Of a stretch of DNA of 49,335 bases, positions 1-7,769 are shown piece after piece. The notes below the pieces were generated by a model. That model was not told where the DNA came from. It saw only the letters and a list, made by a program, of their open reading frames with translations, and did not search any database. Positions within the stretch are counted from its first letter, which is position 1, and each line of letters opens with the position of its first letter. The stretch comes from an uncultured Eubacteriales bacterium (GTDB lineage: Bacteria; Bacillota; Clostridia; Oscillospirales; CAG-382). Made by a program: the position numbers and the translations under genes. Location of the stretch: positions 1-49,335 of the forward strand of contig CAKSDR010000006.1 in NCBI GenBank assembly GCA_934446095.1. The letters run 5' to 3'.

Positions 1-525
1 TCCTGTATAGGAACATACGCTGAAATTTTCCGAAAGAAATTTTTTGTATTCTCCCGAAAGCCCTCTGTCTACCGTCATTTTATATATAACATCGCCGCCG
101 AGTTTTTCATAAAACTGCTCTTTTGTATAAAACATATCCCATACCGGCGACATGTCTTTTACAAGGTCGTGGCACAAAAGATGCGAAATCCCGTGAAAAC
201 GGCAGCAGTCGCCGTGATTTATGCAGTATTCGACAACTTTGTCAAGTTTTTCCCGGTCGATGGGGCGGTTGAATATACATTCGCTGCCTACTTTTATATA
301 AGAACCGAGCGCCGAGATAATTCCGTCAAAAAAATTATGGTTTTTTACGAAATCGGGCATAAACGCCATGCCGCGTCCGGTGTTGATGAATACATAATGT
401 CCCATTGAACGCACGTCTGAAATGACTTTTTTTACAACTTCCGGAAAAGCTGTTTTTTCGGAAATTATAGTTCCGTCAATATCGAGAAATATTGCGTGCG
501 GCAGGTTTTTGTTTTTGAGTTTCAT
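1..525 (-). CDS. HAD-superfamily hydrolase, Cof-like (partial, C-terminus cut by window edge)
   Basis: The frame is open for 175 codons from an ATG at 525 to the window edge, so only the N-terminal part is visible. Near the start it carries the HAD motif I as FLDIDGT, with both catalytic aspartates, followed by FINTGRG, the usual motif II position. This fits a cytosolic phosphatase of the Cof/YkrA type acting on small phosphorylated metabolites; the substrate cannot be read. It lies 39 nt downstream of a second HAD gene that it closely resembles (shared xxxLPHxIFLDIDGT start and GxISxLGxYI segment), so the two look like a tandem duplication in one transcript. A GAAAGGA Shine-Dalgarno sits about 12 nt before the ATG, which is rather far. 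Confidence 0.85.
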   Translation of the reverse strand, partial: MKLKNKNLPHAIFLDIDGTIISEKTAFPEVVKKVISDVRSMGHYVFINTGRGMAFMPDFVKNHNFFDGIISALGSYIKVGSECIFNRPIDREKLDKVVEYCINHGDCCRFHGISHLLCHDLVKDMSPVWDMFYTKEQFYEKLGGDVIYKMTVDRGLSGEYKKFLSENFSVCSYTG

Positions 526-564
526 TGCAGATAATGTTCCTTTCGATAAAAAGCCGGGTGAAAC

Positions 565-1329
565 CTATGTCAGCAGCAGTTTTTCAAGGGCTTTTGCAAC
601 CCCGGAATTTTCGGCCGTGTCGGTTGTAAAATCGCATATGTTTTTTACTTTTCTTACGGCGTTGCCCATTGCAACGCTTACAGACGTGCTTTTTAACATG
701 TCTATATCATTTGGACTATCGCCTATGGAGATTGTTCTGTCATAAGGAATGCCTAAATATTCGGCAACTTTTCTGACGCCGGAGGCTTTTGTGCACCCCT
801 TTACCGCACCTTCGCCAAAGGCAGGGCAACTTTGACAGAAAGAAAAATTGCGTCTTATTGTTCTTCGGAGTTCTCCGTTTATGCAGCCGTTGAAAAAAAT
901 CTTATAAACCTTTTCGTTTTTTCTTCTGCTGTAAAATTCGTCTTTTGTAAAAATAGAGTTTTGTCCGCCGAAAAACCAGTAGGAAGTGCGCAGAGCGTCT
1001 ATTGACGAGCAGGCTCTGTGTCTGATTACGGCATCTACGGTTGCTTCAAGAATATCTTCCGGAATCGGATTTTCATAGATGCAGTCACCTTTGTATGTAA
1101 TGTATGCTCCGAGAGATGAAATTACTCCGTCAACTCCGGATTTTTTGACTGTTTCTTCCGGGACAAGCGGAGTGCTCCTGCCGGTGTTTAAAAAAACAAA
1201 GTGCCCCTGCTCCCGGACTTTTTTGATAACATTTATGTTTTCTTCGGTCATATATATCCCGTTGTAAACCAAGGTTCCGTCAATATCAAGGAAAATTATA
1301 TGAGGAAGGTCTTTTTTACAGGAAATCAT
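565..1329 (-). CDS. HAD-superfamily hydrolase, Cof-like
   Basis: A 254-residue cytosolic HAD phosphatase. Motif I is FLDIDGT (first Asp nucleophile), motif II is FLNTGRS, the C-terminal motif III/IV region reads GDSPNDIDM, and a lysine-containing segment KASGVRKVAEYLG precedes it. Length and order match the Cof family with a C2-type cap. I chose the ATG at 1329 (MISCKKD); the longer frame opens with TTG at 1350, but GAAAGG there is better used as a Shine-Dalgarno than as coding sequence. It is the upstream member of a tandem HAD pair and lies 51 nt after the DHHW gene on the same strand. The substrate is unknown; sugar phosphates or cofactor phosphates are typical for the family. Confidence 0.9.
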   Translation of the reverse strand: MISCKKDLPHIIFLDIDGTLVYNGIYMTEENINVIKKVREQGHFVFLNTGRSTPLVPEETVKKSGVDGVISSLGAYITYKGDCIYENPIPEDILEATVDAVIRHRACSSIDALRTSYWFFGGQNSIFTKDEFYSRRKNEKVYKIFFNGCINGELRRTIRRNFSFCQSCPAFGEGAVKGCTKASGVRKVAEYLGIPYDRTISIGDSPNDIDMLKSTSVSVAMGNAVRKVKNICDFTTDTAENSGVAKALEKLLLT

Positions 1330-1380
1330 TGCGTTGTCAAATCCTTTCAAAAAGATATGATTTGGCGTCTGATGCCGCTT

Positions 1381-2826
1381 TTAATTATACAAAAGATTTT
1401 TCAGGTCATTTATTCTGTACGAAGTATTTGCCGCGAACATGTTGTTGACTATCAGTACTTCGCCTATATTGTTTTCCTTTATAAATGAGATGATGTTGCC
1501 GCTGAAATGGCGCATGTCGGCAACATATGTTTTCTCATAGTTTGGAACTATAAAAGGCACAAGGGCATTGCCGTAGGATTCTTTGATTATAAGTATGCTT
1601 TTCGAATTTTTGTTTTCGGTCGTGATTTCGCACAGCGGATAATCTCCGCCGAGAAAAGTCAGATATCCGTTGCTTTCTCCGCTTACCTTTGCAAACAGCG
1701 AACCTGACAATTTTCTGCCGTTCTTGTCGGTCTTTGTCATGGTATAAGGAAAATCAAGCGAATATATTTCCACAGTGTCGGGGGTTTCCCCGATTTTTTT
1801 GTCTTTGGTGCTTGAATAAAACGTTCCGAGAAACGGATAAATTTCACTTTTCGAGTAATCTTCTATGGGAGAAGGAGAAATTCCCGCGTCTTTGCAGAAT
1901 TCGGTGTATGCGTAATATGCGCCGAGGCTTGTCCAGTGATGGTCTGTCCTGAAGTAAAGATATTTTCCTTCAACATATTTTTTCTCAAGAATATCGTATG
2001 GGTCAACCTTTATTATTCCTTCAGACAGATTGCTGAAAATTTTGTCCATAAAACCGCGCTGCTTTTTTGAAACGCCGGAATACTTTGGAGGAAGTCCGAA
2101 TTCTATGTGCGATGGAACAAGCATGCTGTAGAGTTTTACGTTTTCCGGCAGCAGGTTTCTGTATAAATTGACGGTGTCGGCATATGATTTGCTTGCGGCG
2201 TCGCTTCCGCCGAATATTTCAAAGGCGGTATTGCCGACAACGAAAAGGGAACCTACTTTTTCGCCGATAAGCTTGTTCTGAGATTCTTCAAATTTGTTAA
2301 GTTCTATTTTGAACTTAATTTCGCTGACGGCTTTTTCGTCTATACCATATCGTATGAACCTGCGCGTAACGTCCTTTATGGCAAGAACGCAGTTTGTTTG
2401 ATCCGCCGGTACGGCGTAATCATTGCCGTTGTCAGAAGAATATATTTTTATGCCGTCCGGTCTTATACCTCTGTATTCCGCCGAAGAAATGCTGAATTTT
2501 ACAAGATCGTCCCTGTTCGGAAAAGTATCCGAAAAATATATAGCGAAATCGTCGGCAAATTTCCCGGAAAAGAGCGAACTTATGGAAAAATTCGGTTTTT
2601 CCATAAGTTTTCTCCTCTCGGTTTCGGACACTTCGGGCCTTTTTGCAAAAGAGGCATATATGCCGCCCGCAATAAAAATTCCGGCAAAAACAAATGAAAT
2701 CATGGCGTTCATGAGAATTTTTGTCCTGCGTATCTTTTTTATCTTTTGACCGGAAAATTGCTCTCCGTGCAGATTTTCAACGGATATTTTTTCTTTCGGA
2801 GTCATGTTTTCGCCGTTATTGTTCAT
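1381..2826 (-). CDS. Membrane-anchored DHHW-family protein (SGNH-like, AlgJ/AlgX-related)
   Basis: A 481-residue protein with a cytosolic basic N-terminus (KKIRRTK), one membrane segment at about residues 38-60, and a large outer domain. The segment FRTDHHWTSLGAYYAYTEF near residue 295 is the signature of the DHHW family, whose members resemble the SGNH-type O-acetyltransferase partners AlgJ and AlgX; the DHHW histidines and aspartate are the likely catalytic residues. Family members often sit beside an MBOAT acyltransferase and modify cell-surface polysaccharide, but no MBOAT gene is visible here, so the acyl donor system must be elsewhere or the function differs. An AAGAGGTG Shine-Dalgarno precedes the ATG. 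Downstream are the two HAD genes; upstream is a 13-bp triple repeat. Confidence 0.8.
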   Translation of the reverse strand: MNNNGENMTPKEKISVENLHGEQFSGQKIKKIRRTKILMNAMISFVFAGIFIAGGIYASFAKRPEVSETERRKLMEKPNFSISSLFSGKFADDFAIYFSDTFPNRDDLVKFSISSAEYRGIRPDGIKIYSSDNGNDYAVPADQTNCVLAIKDVTRRFIRYGIDEKAVSEIKFKIELNKFEESQNKLIGEKVGSLFVVGNTAFEIFGGSDAASKSYADTVNLYRNLLPENVKLYSMLVPSHIEFGLPPKYSGVSKKQRGFMDKIFSNLSEGIIKVDPYDILEKKYVEGKYLYFRTDHHWTSLGAYYAYTEFCKDAGISPSPIEDYSKSEIYPFLGTFYSSTKDKKIGETPDTVEIYSLDFPYTMTKTDKNGRKLSGSLFAKVSGESNGYLTFLGGDYPLCEITTENKNSKSILIIKESYGNALVPFIVPNYEKTYVADMRHFSGNIISFIKENNIGEVLIVNNMFAANTSYRINDLKNLLYN

Positions 2827-2875
2827 TTTTTAATACACCTCTTTACGTTTATGGAGTTTGTGGTTTTTGCAGATA

Positions 2876-2914
2876 ATACCGGCATAAAATACCGGCATAA
2901 AATACCGGCATAAA
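2876..2914. repeat. Three perfect tandem copies of a 13-bp unit
   Basis: The unit ATACCGGCATAAA occurs three times head to tail with no mismatch, between the DUF2344 gene and the DHHW gene, both on the minus strand. It is too short for a CRISPR and has no spacers. Replication slippage is the simplest origin. Confidence 0.95.
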
Positions 2915-2915
2915 A

Positions 2916-3542
2916 TCAGAAAAATATTTTTTCTCTTTGAATTCGGTAAGGAATGTTTTCTGCAATCTTCGAAGCGTTCAGTGCTTTTATAACGTATTCC
3001 GGATTTAAAAAGTCGGACGGAGAAGAAACTACCGTAATGTTCATTAAAGGCTTTTCACATTTCATACCTATATTGTATGAAATTATCTGATTTTTTATGT
3101 TTACCGTTTTTTCACCGCTTTTGGTTGTTTTTAAAACCGGAATATCTTCTTTTGACAAAAAAGAAGATATCTCTTCGCAAATATTGGCATTTGTTTGAAA
3201 CTCTACGGAATACAATGCGCTTTTAATCTCTTTGAACTTTTTGTCAGGCGCATACACGTCCTTTACTGTCAAAAACTCGGGAAGTTCGCGCTGCAGCCGG
3301 ACTTTGAATTCTTCTGCGGGAATATCTTCTTCAATGCCGACGTCGCACAGCTCATTTTCTCCGGACATTCCTACTGACAACGGGAGCGCAAAAACAATTT
3401 TCGGGTGCGGATTGAAGCCCTGAGAATGGCGCAGACGAATTTTTGCCCTGTTAAAAGCCCGTATCATCGTATGAGTAAGGTCCAGGTGGGAAATATATAT
3501 AAGAGGTCCGTTTTTTGAAAATAAAATTCTGTAATCTGTCAT
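2916..3542 (-). CDS. DUF2344 / radical SAM-linked protein (TIGR03936 type)
   Basis: A 208-residue protein beginning MTDYRILFSKNGPLIYISHL, the typical opening of the DUF2344 family, followed by SQGFNPHPKI and ALPLSVGMSGENE segments that are also characteristic. In many Firmicutes this gene directly follows a B12-binding-domain radical SAM gene, as it does here, and the two are thought to act together, but the reaction is not established. I chose the ATG at 3542 because AAAGGATG lies 8 nt ahead of it; the alternative ATG at 3551 overlaps that Shine-Dalgarno. The gap to the upstream radical SAM gene is 45 nt, consistent with one operon. In many relatives the pair precedes ribonuclease G and rplU; those are absent here. 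Confidence 0.88.
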   Translation of the reverse strand: MTDYRILFSKNGPLIYISHLDLTHTMIRAFNRAKIRLRHSQGFNPHPKIVFALPLSVGMSGENELCDVGIEEDIPAEEFKVRLQRELPEFLTVKDVYAPDKKFKEIKSALYSVEFQTNANICEEISSFLSKEDIPVLKTTKSGEKTVNIKNQIISYNIGMKCEKPLMNITVVSSPSDFLNPEYVIKALNASKIAENIPYRIQREKIFF

Positions 3543-3587
3543 TTCGGGCATCCTTTCACGACGGTAAAATGCTTTTTAATTAGAAAG

Positions 3588-5462
3588 TTATCTTTGACCG
3601 GCACAGAAGCCGATTTTGTATTTTGCAATGCCGCATGCCGAACATTTCGTCGCGCAGTCAGGGGTGGTTTCCTCAAGCATTGCCTTTTCATATTCTTTTT
3701 GTAGGAATTCGGTTTTGACGCCGCAATCGATAATTGACCAGGGAAGAATTTCATCAAACGCTCTTTTCCTGTTGGCGTAAAATGACGGATCGACACCTGT
3801 TTTTTCAAAGGCTGACATCCAGTTTTCGTAGTTAAAAAACTCATCCCACCCGTCAAAAACGGACCCTGTTCTGTAAGCTTCGTATATTGCCGCCGAAAGA
3901 CGTCGGTCACCTCTTGCAAAGACGCCTTCAAGAAAACTTACCTTTGATTCATGCCAGGAATATCTGATTTTTCGTGAGGTAATGTTTTGTCCCAAAAGTT
4001 TCTGCTTGCGTACAAGTTCTTCACGGCTGTCCTGAGCGCACCATTGGAAAGGCGTATCGCATTTCGGAACGAAGCATGAAACGGAAATTGTGACACTTAC
4101 ACTTTTTCCTTTGGGCTTTGACGGGTTTTGGTAATACGTGTTGACAATCTTCTGAGCGAGAGCCGGAATTCCTGCGATGTCTTCGTCTGTTTCTCCGGGA
4201 AGGCCAAGCATAAAATAGAGTTTAACGCTGGTTCTGCCGTTTTCAAACGCACTTTTGCAGGTGTTTATAATTTCTTCTTCGGTAAGATTTTTATTAATGA
4301 TATTTCTCATTCGCTGAGTGCCGGCCTCCGGTGCGAAAGTAAGCCCTGATTTTCGAAGTTCCTCGATTTTTTTCATTATTTCGCTTTCGAAACTGTCTAT
4401 TCTCATGGACGGAAGAGAAAGACCTACTTTGTATTCGTCGGTCCATTCCTTAAGAAGGCAGACTAGGTCCATAAGGTAAGGGTAATCGCTTATACTTAGG
4501 GATGTCAGTGACATTTCTTCGTATCCGGTAGAACAAAACTGCTGTTTTGCCTGAGAATTCAGCGTATCGCAGTTTTTGTACCTGAACGGTCTGTAAATCA
4601 TTCCCGCCTGACAAAATCTGCATCCGCGTATACAGCCTCTTGCTACTTCCAGCATTATGCGGTTGTGAACCGTTTCAATATAAGGAAGAGGACTTTTATC
4701 CGGAAAATAAGAATTGTCAAAGTCGGAAATCAGCCGGCGCTCGACTTTTTTCGGTATATCATTGTAAATTGGTATGATTTGAGAAATCGTGCCTTGCGGA
4801 CCGTTGTATTCTATATTATAAAACGAGGGTACGTATATTCCTTTTATTTCGCGTGCCGCTTTATGCAGAAAATCTCTTTTAGAAAAAGGACGGCCGTTTT
4901 CTTTGCATTGTTCCTTATATTCAATATATTTTTTGGCAAATTCAACGAGCATTTCCTCTCCTTCGCCTATATTGAATACGTCGAAAAAATCGGCAACGGG
5001 TTCCGGATTATATGTACACGGGCCTCCGCCGATTATTATCGGAAACGAGTCGTCGCGGTCTTTTGCAAAAAGCGGAATGCCTGCAAGGTCAAGGCAGTAC
5101 AGAATATTCGAATAACACATTTCGTACTGCAATGAAATGCCAAGAATATCAAAATCCAAAAGAGCATCTCCGCTTTCAAGCGCGTAAAGAGGAAAGTTTT
5201 CTTTTTTCAGTGCATCACCCATGTCTTTCCACGGGGCAAATACTCTTTCGCACCATATATCAGGATCCGAATTGAGCGCGCCGTACAATATTTTAATGCC
5301 GAGGTTTGACATTCCTATTTCATATGTGTCCGGGAACAGAAACGCAAATCTTGCTTTTATTTTGCCTTTGTCTTTTATTGTTTCGTTGAGTTCGCCGCCT
5401 GTATAGCGGCCGGGTTTTGAAACTGTTTTAAGAATATGTTCGGCCTTTTGTTTTGGATTCAT
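3588..5462 (-). CDS. Radical SAM protein with B12-binding-like N-terminal domain (TIGR03960 type)
   Basis: A 624-residue protein. The N-terminal third reads like a cobalamin-binding-type Rossmann domain (FLFPDTYEIGMSNLGIKILY, later IIIGGGPCTYNPEPVADFFD). The radical SAM core follows, with the 4Fe-4S motif in ARGCIRGCRFCQAG (CX3CX2C) near residue 285 and conserved stretches SISDYPYL and FAPEAGTQRMRN. The C-terminus ends with a cysteine cluster CATKCSACG. This layout fits the TIGR03960 family paired with DUF2344. The reaction and substrate are unknown. The start at 5462 is preceded by AAGGTGAAAA; the longer frame from 5483 would bury this site. It follows mnmM by 17 nt, so transcription is probably shared. 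Confidence 0.9.
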   Translation of the reverse strand: MNPKQKAEHILKTVSKPGRYTGGELNETIKDKGKIKARFAFLFPDTYEIGMSNLGIKILYGALNSDPDIWCERVFAPWKDMGDALKKENFPLYALESGDALLDFDILGISLQYEMCYSNILYCLDLAGIPLFAKDRDDSFPIIIGGGPCTYNPEPVADFFDVFNIGEGEEMLVEFAKKYIEYKEQCKENGRPFSKRDFLHKAAREIKGIYVPSFYNIEYNGPQGTISQIIPIYNDIPKKVERRLISDFDNSYFPDKSPLPYIETVHNRIMLEVARGCIRGCRFCQAGMIYRPFRYKNCDTLNSQAKQQFCSTGYEEMSLTSLSISDYPYLMDLVCLLKEWTDEYKVGLSLPSMRIDSFESEIMKKIEELRKSGLTFAPEAGTQRMRNIINKNLTEEEIINTCKSAFENGRTSVKLYFMLGLPGETDEDIAGIPALAQKIVNTYYQNPSKPKGKSVSVTISVSCFVPKCDTPFQWCAQDSREELVRKQKLLGQNITSRKIRYSWHESKVSFLEGVFARGDRRLSAAIYEAYRTGSVFDGWDEFFNYENWMSAFEKTGVDPSFYANRKRAFDEILPWSIIDCGVKTEFLQKEYEKAMLEETTPDCATKCSACGIAKYKIGFCAGQR

Positions 5463-5479
5463 TTTTTCACCTTGTAAAA

Positions 5480-6046
5480 TCATATTTTTGTTTGCTTGTC
5501 GTACCGTTCGATAATGATAATGTACGGAGCGTCGGGGGAATTTATTATGCGGAATTTTACGCAGCAGTAATAAAATTTGTCAAGAGAAGATGCGTATTCG
5601 CAAAGCAGTTCACCTTCGAGTTTTCCCTCGGGATGTCCCGGGTACACATTTATTGTAATGATTCCGCCGCGGGCAAGTTTTTTAACGGCGGATTTTACTG
5701 CGGAAAGCGTGCTTTCATGCATAGTCGTGATTTCCTTATGCCCGCTTCCCGGAAGATAACCGAGGTTAAACATGCCGGCAGAAAGTTCTTCTTTTATATA
5801 TTTTTCGCATTCGGCGTGACTTTCGTTTATCAGTACGGCGTTGGAATATCCGCTTTCTTCGAGACGGCGGCGTGTGTTTTCCACAGCGGAACTTTGTATA
5901 TCAAACGCATATACTTTTCCTTCGGGAACAAGGGAGCAAAGATATTCGGTGTCGTGACCGTTTCCCATCGTAAAGTCGGCGACAACGGAGTCTTTTTTCA
6001 CAGCCTTTTCTATAAATGATTTTGAAATATCCAAAATTTGAAACAT
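5480..6046 (-). CDS. mnmM: tRNA (mnm5s2U34) methyltransferase MnmM/YtqB-like
   Basis: A 188-residue class I SAM-dependent methyltransferase of the YtqB family (formerly 'putative rRNA methylase'). The SAM-binding motif I is VADFTMGNGHDTEYL and the second acidic residue is in YAFDIQ; NLGYLPGSGHKEITT matches the family's characteristic NLGYLPGGDK-type segment. Family members complete the 5-methylaminomethyl-2-thiouridine modification at the tRNA wobble position in many Gram-positive bacteria, so this is a cytosolic tRNA-modifying enzyme. An AAGGAAAA Shine-Dalgarno precedes the ATG. It heads a minus-strand run with the radical SAM and DUF2344 genes; its upstream region holds an AT-rich stretch and the 16-bp repeat array. 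Confidence 0.85.
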   Translation of the reverse strand: MFQILDISKSFIEKAVKKDSVVADFTMGNGHDTEYLCSLVPEGKVYAFDIQSSAVENTRRRLEESGYSNAVLINESHAECEKYIKEELSAGMFNLGYLPGSGHKEITTMHESTLSAVKSAVKKLARGGIITINVYPGHPEGKLEGELLCEYASSLDKFYYCCVKFRIINSPDAPYIIIIERYDKQTKI

Positions 6047-6313
6047 AATTTTAGGTTTTCCTTTTTATATTTAAGACGACAAAACGCCTTTTTGTATTTT
6101 TTTAAGGCAGTGGTGGAAAATGAATGCGGTAAATTCAGTAAATCCGGCATGTAATATATTTTGCGTGTAATTTCTTATAAAACTTTCCGATTATATTATA
6201 TCATAAATTCCGGCAATTTCTAAATAAAACGGACGATATTAAAAAAACAAATAAAAAAATCGGAAGCAATATTGAAAAAATGCAATAAATTTGGTAAAAT
6301 TTAAGCATATCGT

Positions 6314-6504
6314 AAATAGTTGCGATTATAAATAATCAGGATTATAAGTAACCAAGATTATAAGTAATTGAGGGTATAAGCAATCGAGAGCATAAGTAAC
6401 CGAGATTGCAGCAATCGAGATTACAAGTAATCGAGATTACAAGTAATAGGGATTACAAGTAATAGGGATTACAAGTAATAGGGATTACAAGTAATCGTGT
6501 TTGC
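6314..6504. repeat. Array of 12 degenerate 16-bp tandem repeats, each built on an inverted repeat
   Basis: Reading from 6314 in steps of 16 gives twelve head-to-tail copies of a unit close to AAGTAATCGAGATTAC; only the seventh copy (6410-6424) is 15 bp. Copies nine to eleven are identical (AAGTAATAGGGATTAC), while the left copies are more diverged. Most units contain the dyad GTAATC-NN-GATTAC or a close relative, so the array is a string of small palindromes. It lies in the 562-nt gap downstream of the Rrf2 gene and upstream of mnmM. There are no unique spacers, so it is not a CRISPR. It could be a minisatellite or an array of protein-binding sites. Confidence 0.93.
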
Positions 6505-6547
6505 AAAATCAGAATCACAAATTTGCAGTGTTCAAAAAGCAAAAGTG

Positions 6548-6590
6548 GACCGGCTGCCGCGGCAGGGCCGGCCGGCGCAAAACGCCGGTC
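6548..6590. terminator. GC-rich compound hairpin downstream of the Rrf2 gene
   Basis: In an AT-rich intergenic region this 43-bp block is very GC-rich and folds several ways: outer arms GACCGG/CCGGTC, a perfect palindrome CTGCCGCGGCAG, and a stem GCCGGCG-loop-CGCCGGT. On the minus strand it lies just after the Rrf2 stop codon, so it may end that transcript, but the following T-run is interrupted. The terminator role is therefore inferred. Confidence 0.45.
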
Positions 6591-6608
6591 AGAGATTTCG
6601 GCAAGTTT

Positions 6609-7049
6609 TTATAATATCCATACCGACGGTTCTCTTGATGTTTTTTTGACGGGAGCGATAAGGTCTTCAAGGGAAACGCTGTCGACGTAGTCGTTTATTG
6701 CCTTGTAGAAACCGTTCCAAAAGCGCGAGGCCTTGCAGTCTTTGTACATTTCGCATTCGCTCTCTTCGTATATGCAGTCAACCGGACAGAGATCTCCTTC
6801 GGCGGCGCGTATGATTTCTCCCGCAGTGTAATCTTTCGGTCTTTTTTTAAGTTTATATCCGCCTCCGTTTCCGCGGATACCTTCTACAAGGCCTTTTTTG
6901 CCCAGAAAGGATATAATCTGTTCGAGATATTTTACAGTTATATTCTGCCTTTCCGAAATTTCTTTAAGAGTAACGTAATTATCTGATGAATTTTCTGCTA
7001 TATCCATCATTATACGAAGGGCATACCGTCCTTTTGTAGATACTTTCAA
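6609..7049 (-). CDS. Rrf2-family transcriptional regulator, IscR/CymR-like
   Basis: A 146-residue protein with the standard Rrf2 N-terminus MKVSTKGRYALRIMMDIAE and a winged helix-turn-helix (LKEISERQNITVKYLEQIIS, then the wing GIRGNGGGYKL). From about residue 88 it has a cysteine cluster, CPVDC-X6-C-X5-C, comparable to the Fe-S ligand region of IscR and related sensors, so it could sense Fe-S status, oxygen or nitric oxide; CymR-type regulators lack such a cluster. No Fe-S assembly or cysteine-synthesis genes lie nearby, so the target regulon is not visible. It is a single-gene unit with its own promoter and an operator-like dyad in its leader, suggesting autoregulation. Confidence 0.9.
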   Translation of the reverse strand: MKVSTKGRYALRIMMDIAENSSDNYVTLKEISERQNITVKYLEQIISFLGKKGLVEGIRGNGGGYKLKKRPKDYTAGEIIRAAEGDLCPVDCIYEESECEMYKDCKASRFWNGFYKAINDYVDSVSLEDLIAPVKKTSREPSVWIL

Positions 7050-7068
7050 AACGAACTCCTCCTTTTCC

Positions 7069-7084
7069 TACTATAAAAGTAGTA
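7069..7084 (-). promoter_or_regulatory. Operator-like dyad in the Rrf2 leader
   Basis: TACTA-N6-TAGTA is a perfect inverted repeat 20 nt before the Rrf2 start codon and downstream of the predicted transcription start. An autoregulatory site is plausible; binding is inferred only. Confidence 0.45.
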
Positions 7085-7119
7085 AATCTCGAGTGGGATA
7101 GTTAAGTTTTCTTTTTATC

Positions 7120-7148
7120 AGTATAGCACCAAAGATTGCAAATTTCAA
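7120..7148 (-). promoter_or_regulatory. SigA-type promoter of the Rrf2 gene
   Basis: On the minus strand TTGAAA and TATACT are separated by 17 nt, a near-consensus pair. Transcription would start near 7113, giving a leader of about 63 nt. Confidence 0.75.
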
Positions 7149-7232
7149 TGAGTTTTTAAATATTTGTGAATATATTTTGCATAACGCTCATAAAATACAC
7201 ATAAATACTACAGAAAAGAAAGGTCTGTTTTT

Positions 7233-7718
7233 ATGAACGAAACCAAAAAATCCCGAATCGACTGGGTAAGTCTTGCAGTGGCTGTCATTATTCCGCTTGC
7301 GGTAGGTATTGCAAGTTCTCTTTTGTCGAAAGGAGGGTTTGCGAAATATGCGGAAATAGATAAACCGTCGTTTTCCCCGCCTTCGGCCGTGTTCGGAATA
7401 GTCTGGCCCATACTTTATATACTTATGGGAATCTCTTCGTACATTATTTTTAAAAGCGGATCGGAAAAACGAATGGACGCTCTGACGGCGTACGCCGTAT
7501 CGCTTGTGTTTAATTTCTTGTGGAGCATTGTGTTCTTCGGAAAGGAAAAATATTTGGGCGCATTTATTGTTTTGCTTCTGCTATGGATATCGATAATTTT
7601 TACTATCGTTCTTTACAGAAGAATAAATAAAACCGCAGCATTGCTTCAGATACCTTATGCGCTTTGGGTAACATTTGCGGGAGTGCTTAATTTTGCAGTA
7701 TACCTTCTTAACAGATAA
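7233..7718 (+). CDS. tspO: TspO/MBR family membrane protein
   Basis: A 161-residue integral membrane protein with five predicted membrane segments, the normal size and topology of bacterial TspO (translocator protein/peripheral benzodiazepine receptor). Family marks are IDKPSFSPPSAVFGIVWPIL between helices 1 and 2, the helix-4/5 region, and AALLQIPYALWVTFAGVLNF near the C-terminus, with the conserved tryptophans of the porphyrin-binding face. Bacterial TspO binds and helps break down porphyrins and has been linked to stress responses. It stands divergently from the Rrf2 gene and 51 nt upstream of D-lactate dehydrogenase on the same strand, so the last two may be co-transcribed. AAGAAAGG serves as the Shine-Dalgarno. 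Confidence 0.93.
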   Translation: MNETKKSRIDWVSLAVAVIIPLAVGIASSLLSKGGFAKYAEIDKPSFSPPSAVFGIVWPILYILMGISSYIIFKSGSEKRMDALTAYAVSLVFNFLWSIVFFGKEKYLGAFIVLLLLWISIIFTIVLYRRINKTAALLQIPYALWVTFAGVLNFAVYLLNR

Positions 7719-7769
7719 CGTTTTCATATAAAAATAGTATGATTAACAAAAAAGAAAGGAAGTTTAAAA

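Noticed and set aside
6314..6504. CRISPR array
   Set aside because: Units are contiguous 16-bp repeats with no spacers, and no cas gene is present.
7719..7769. Rex operator upstream of ldhA
   Set aside because: Only one half-site (ATTAACAAA) is present; the inverted partner is missing.
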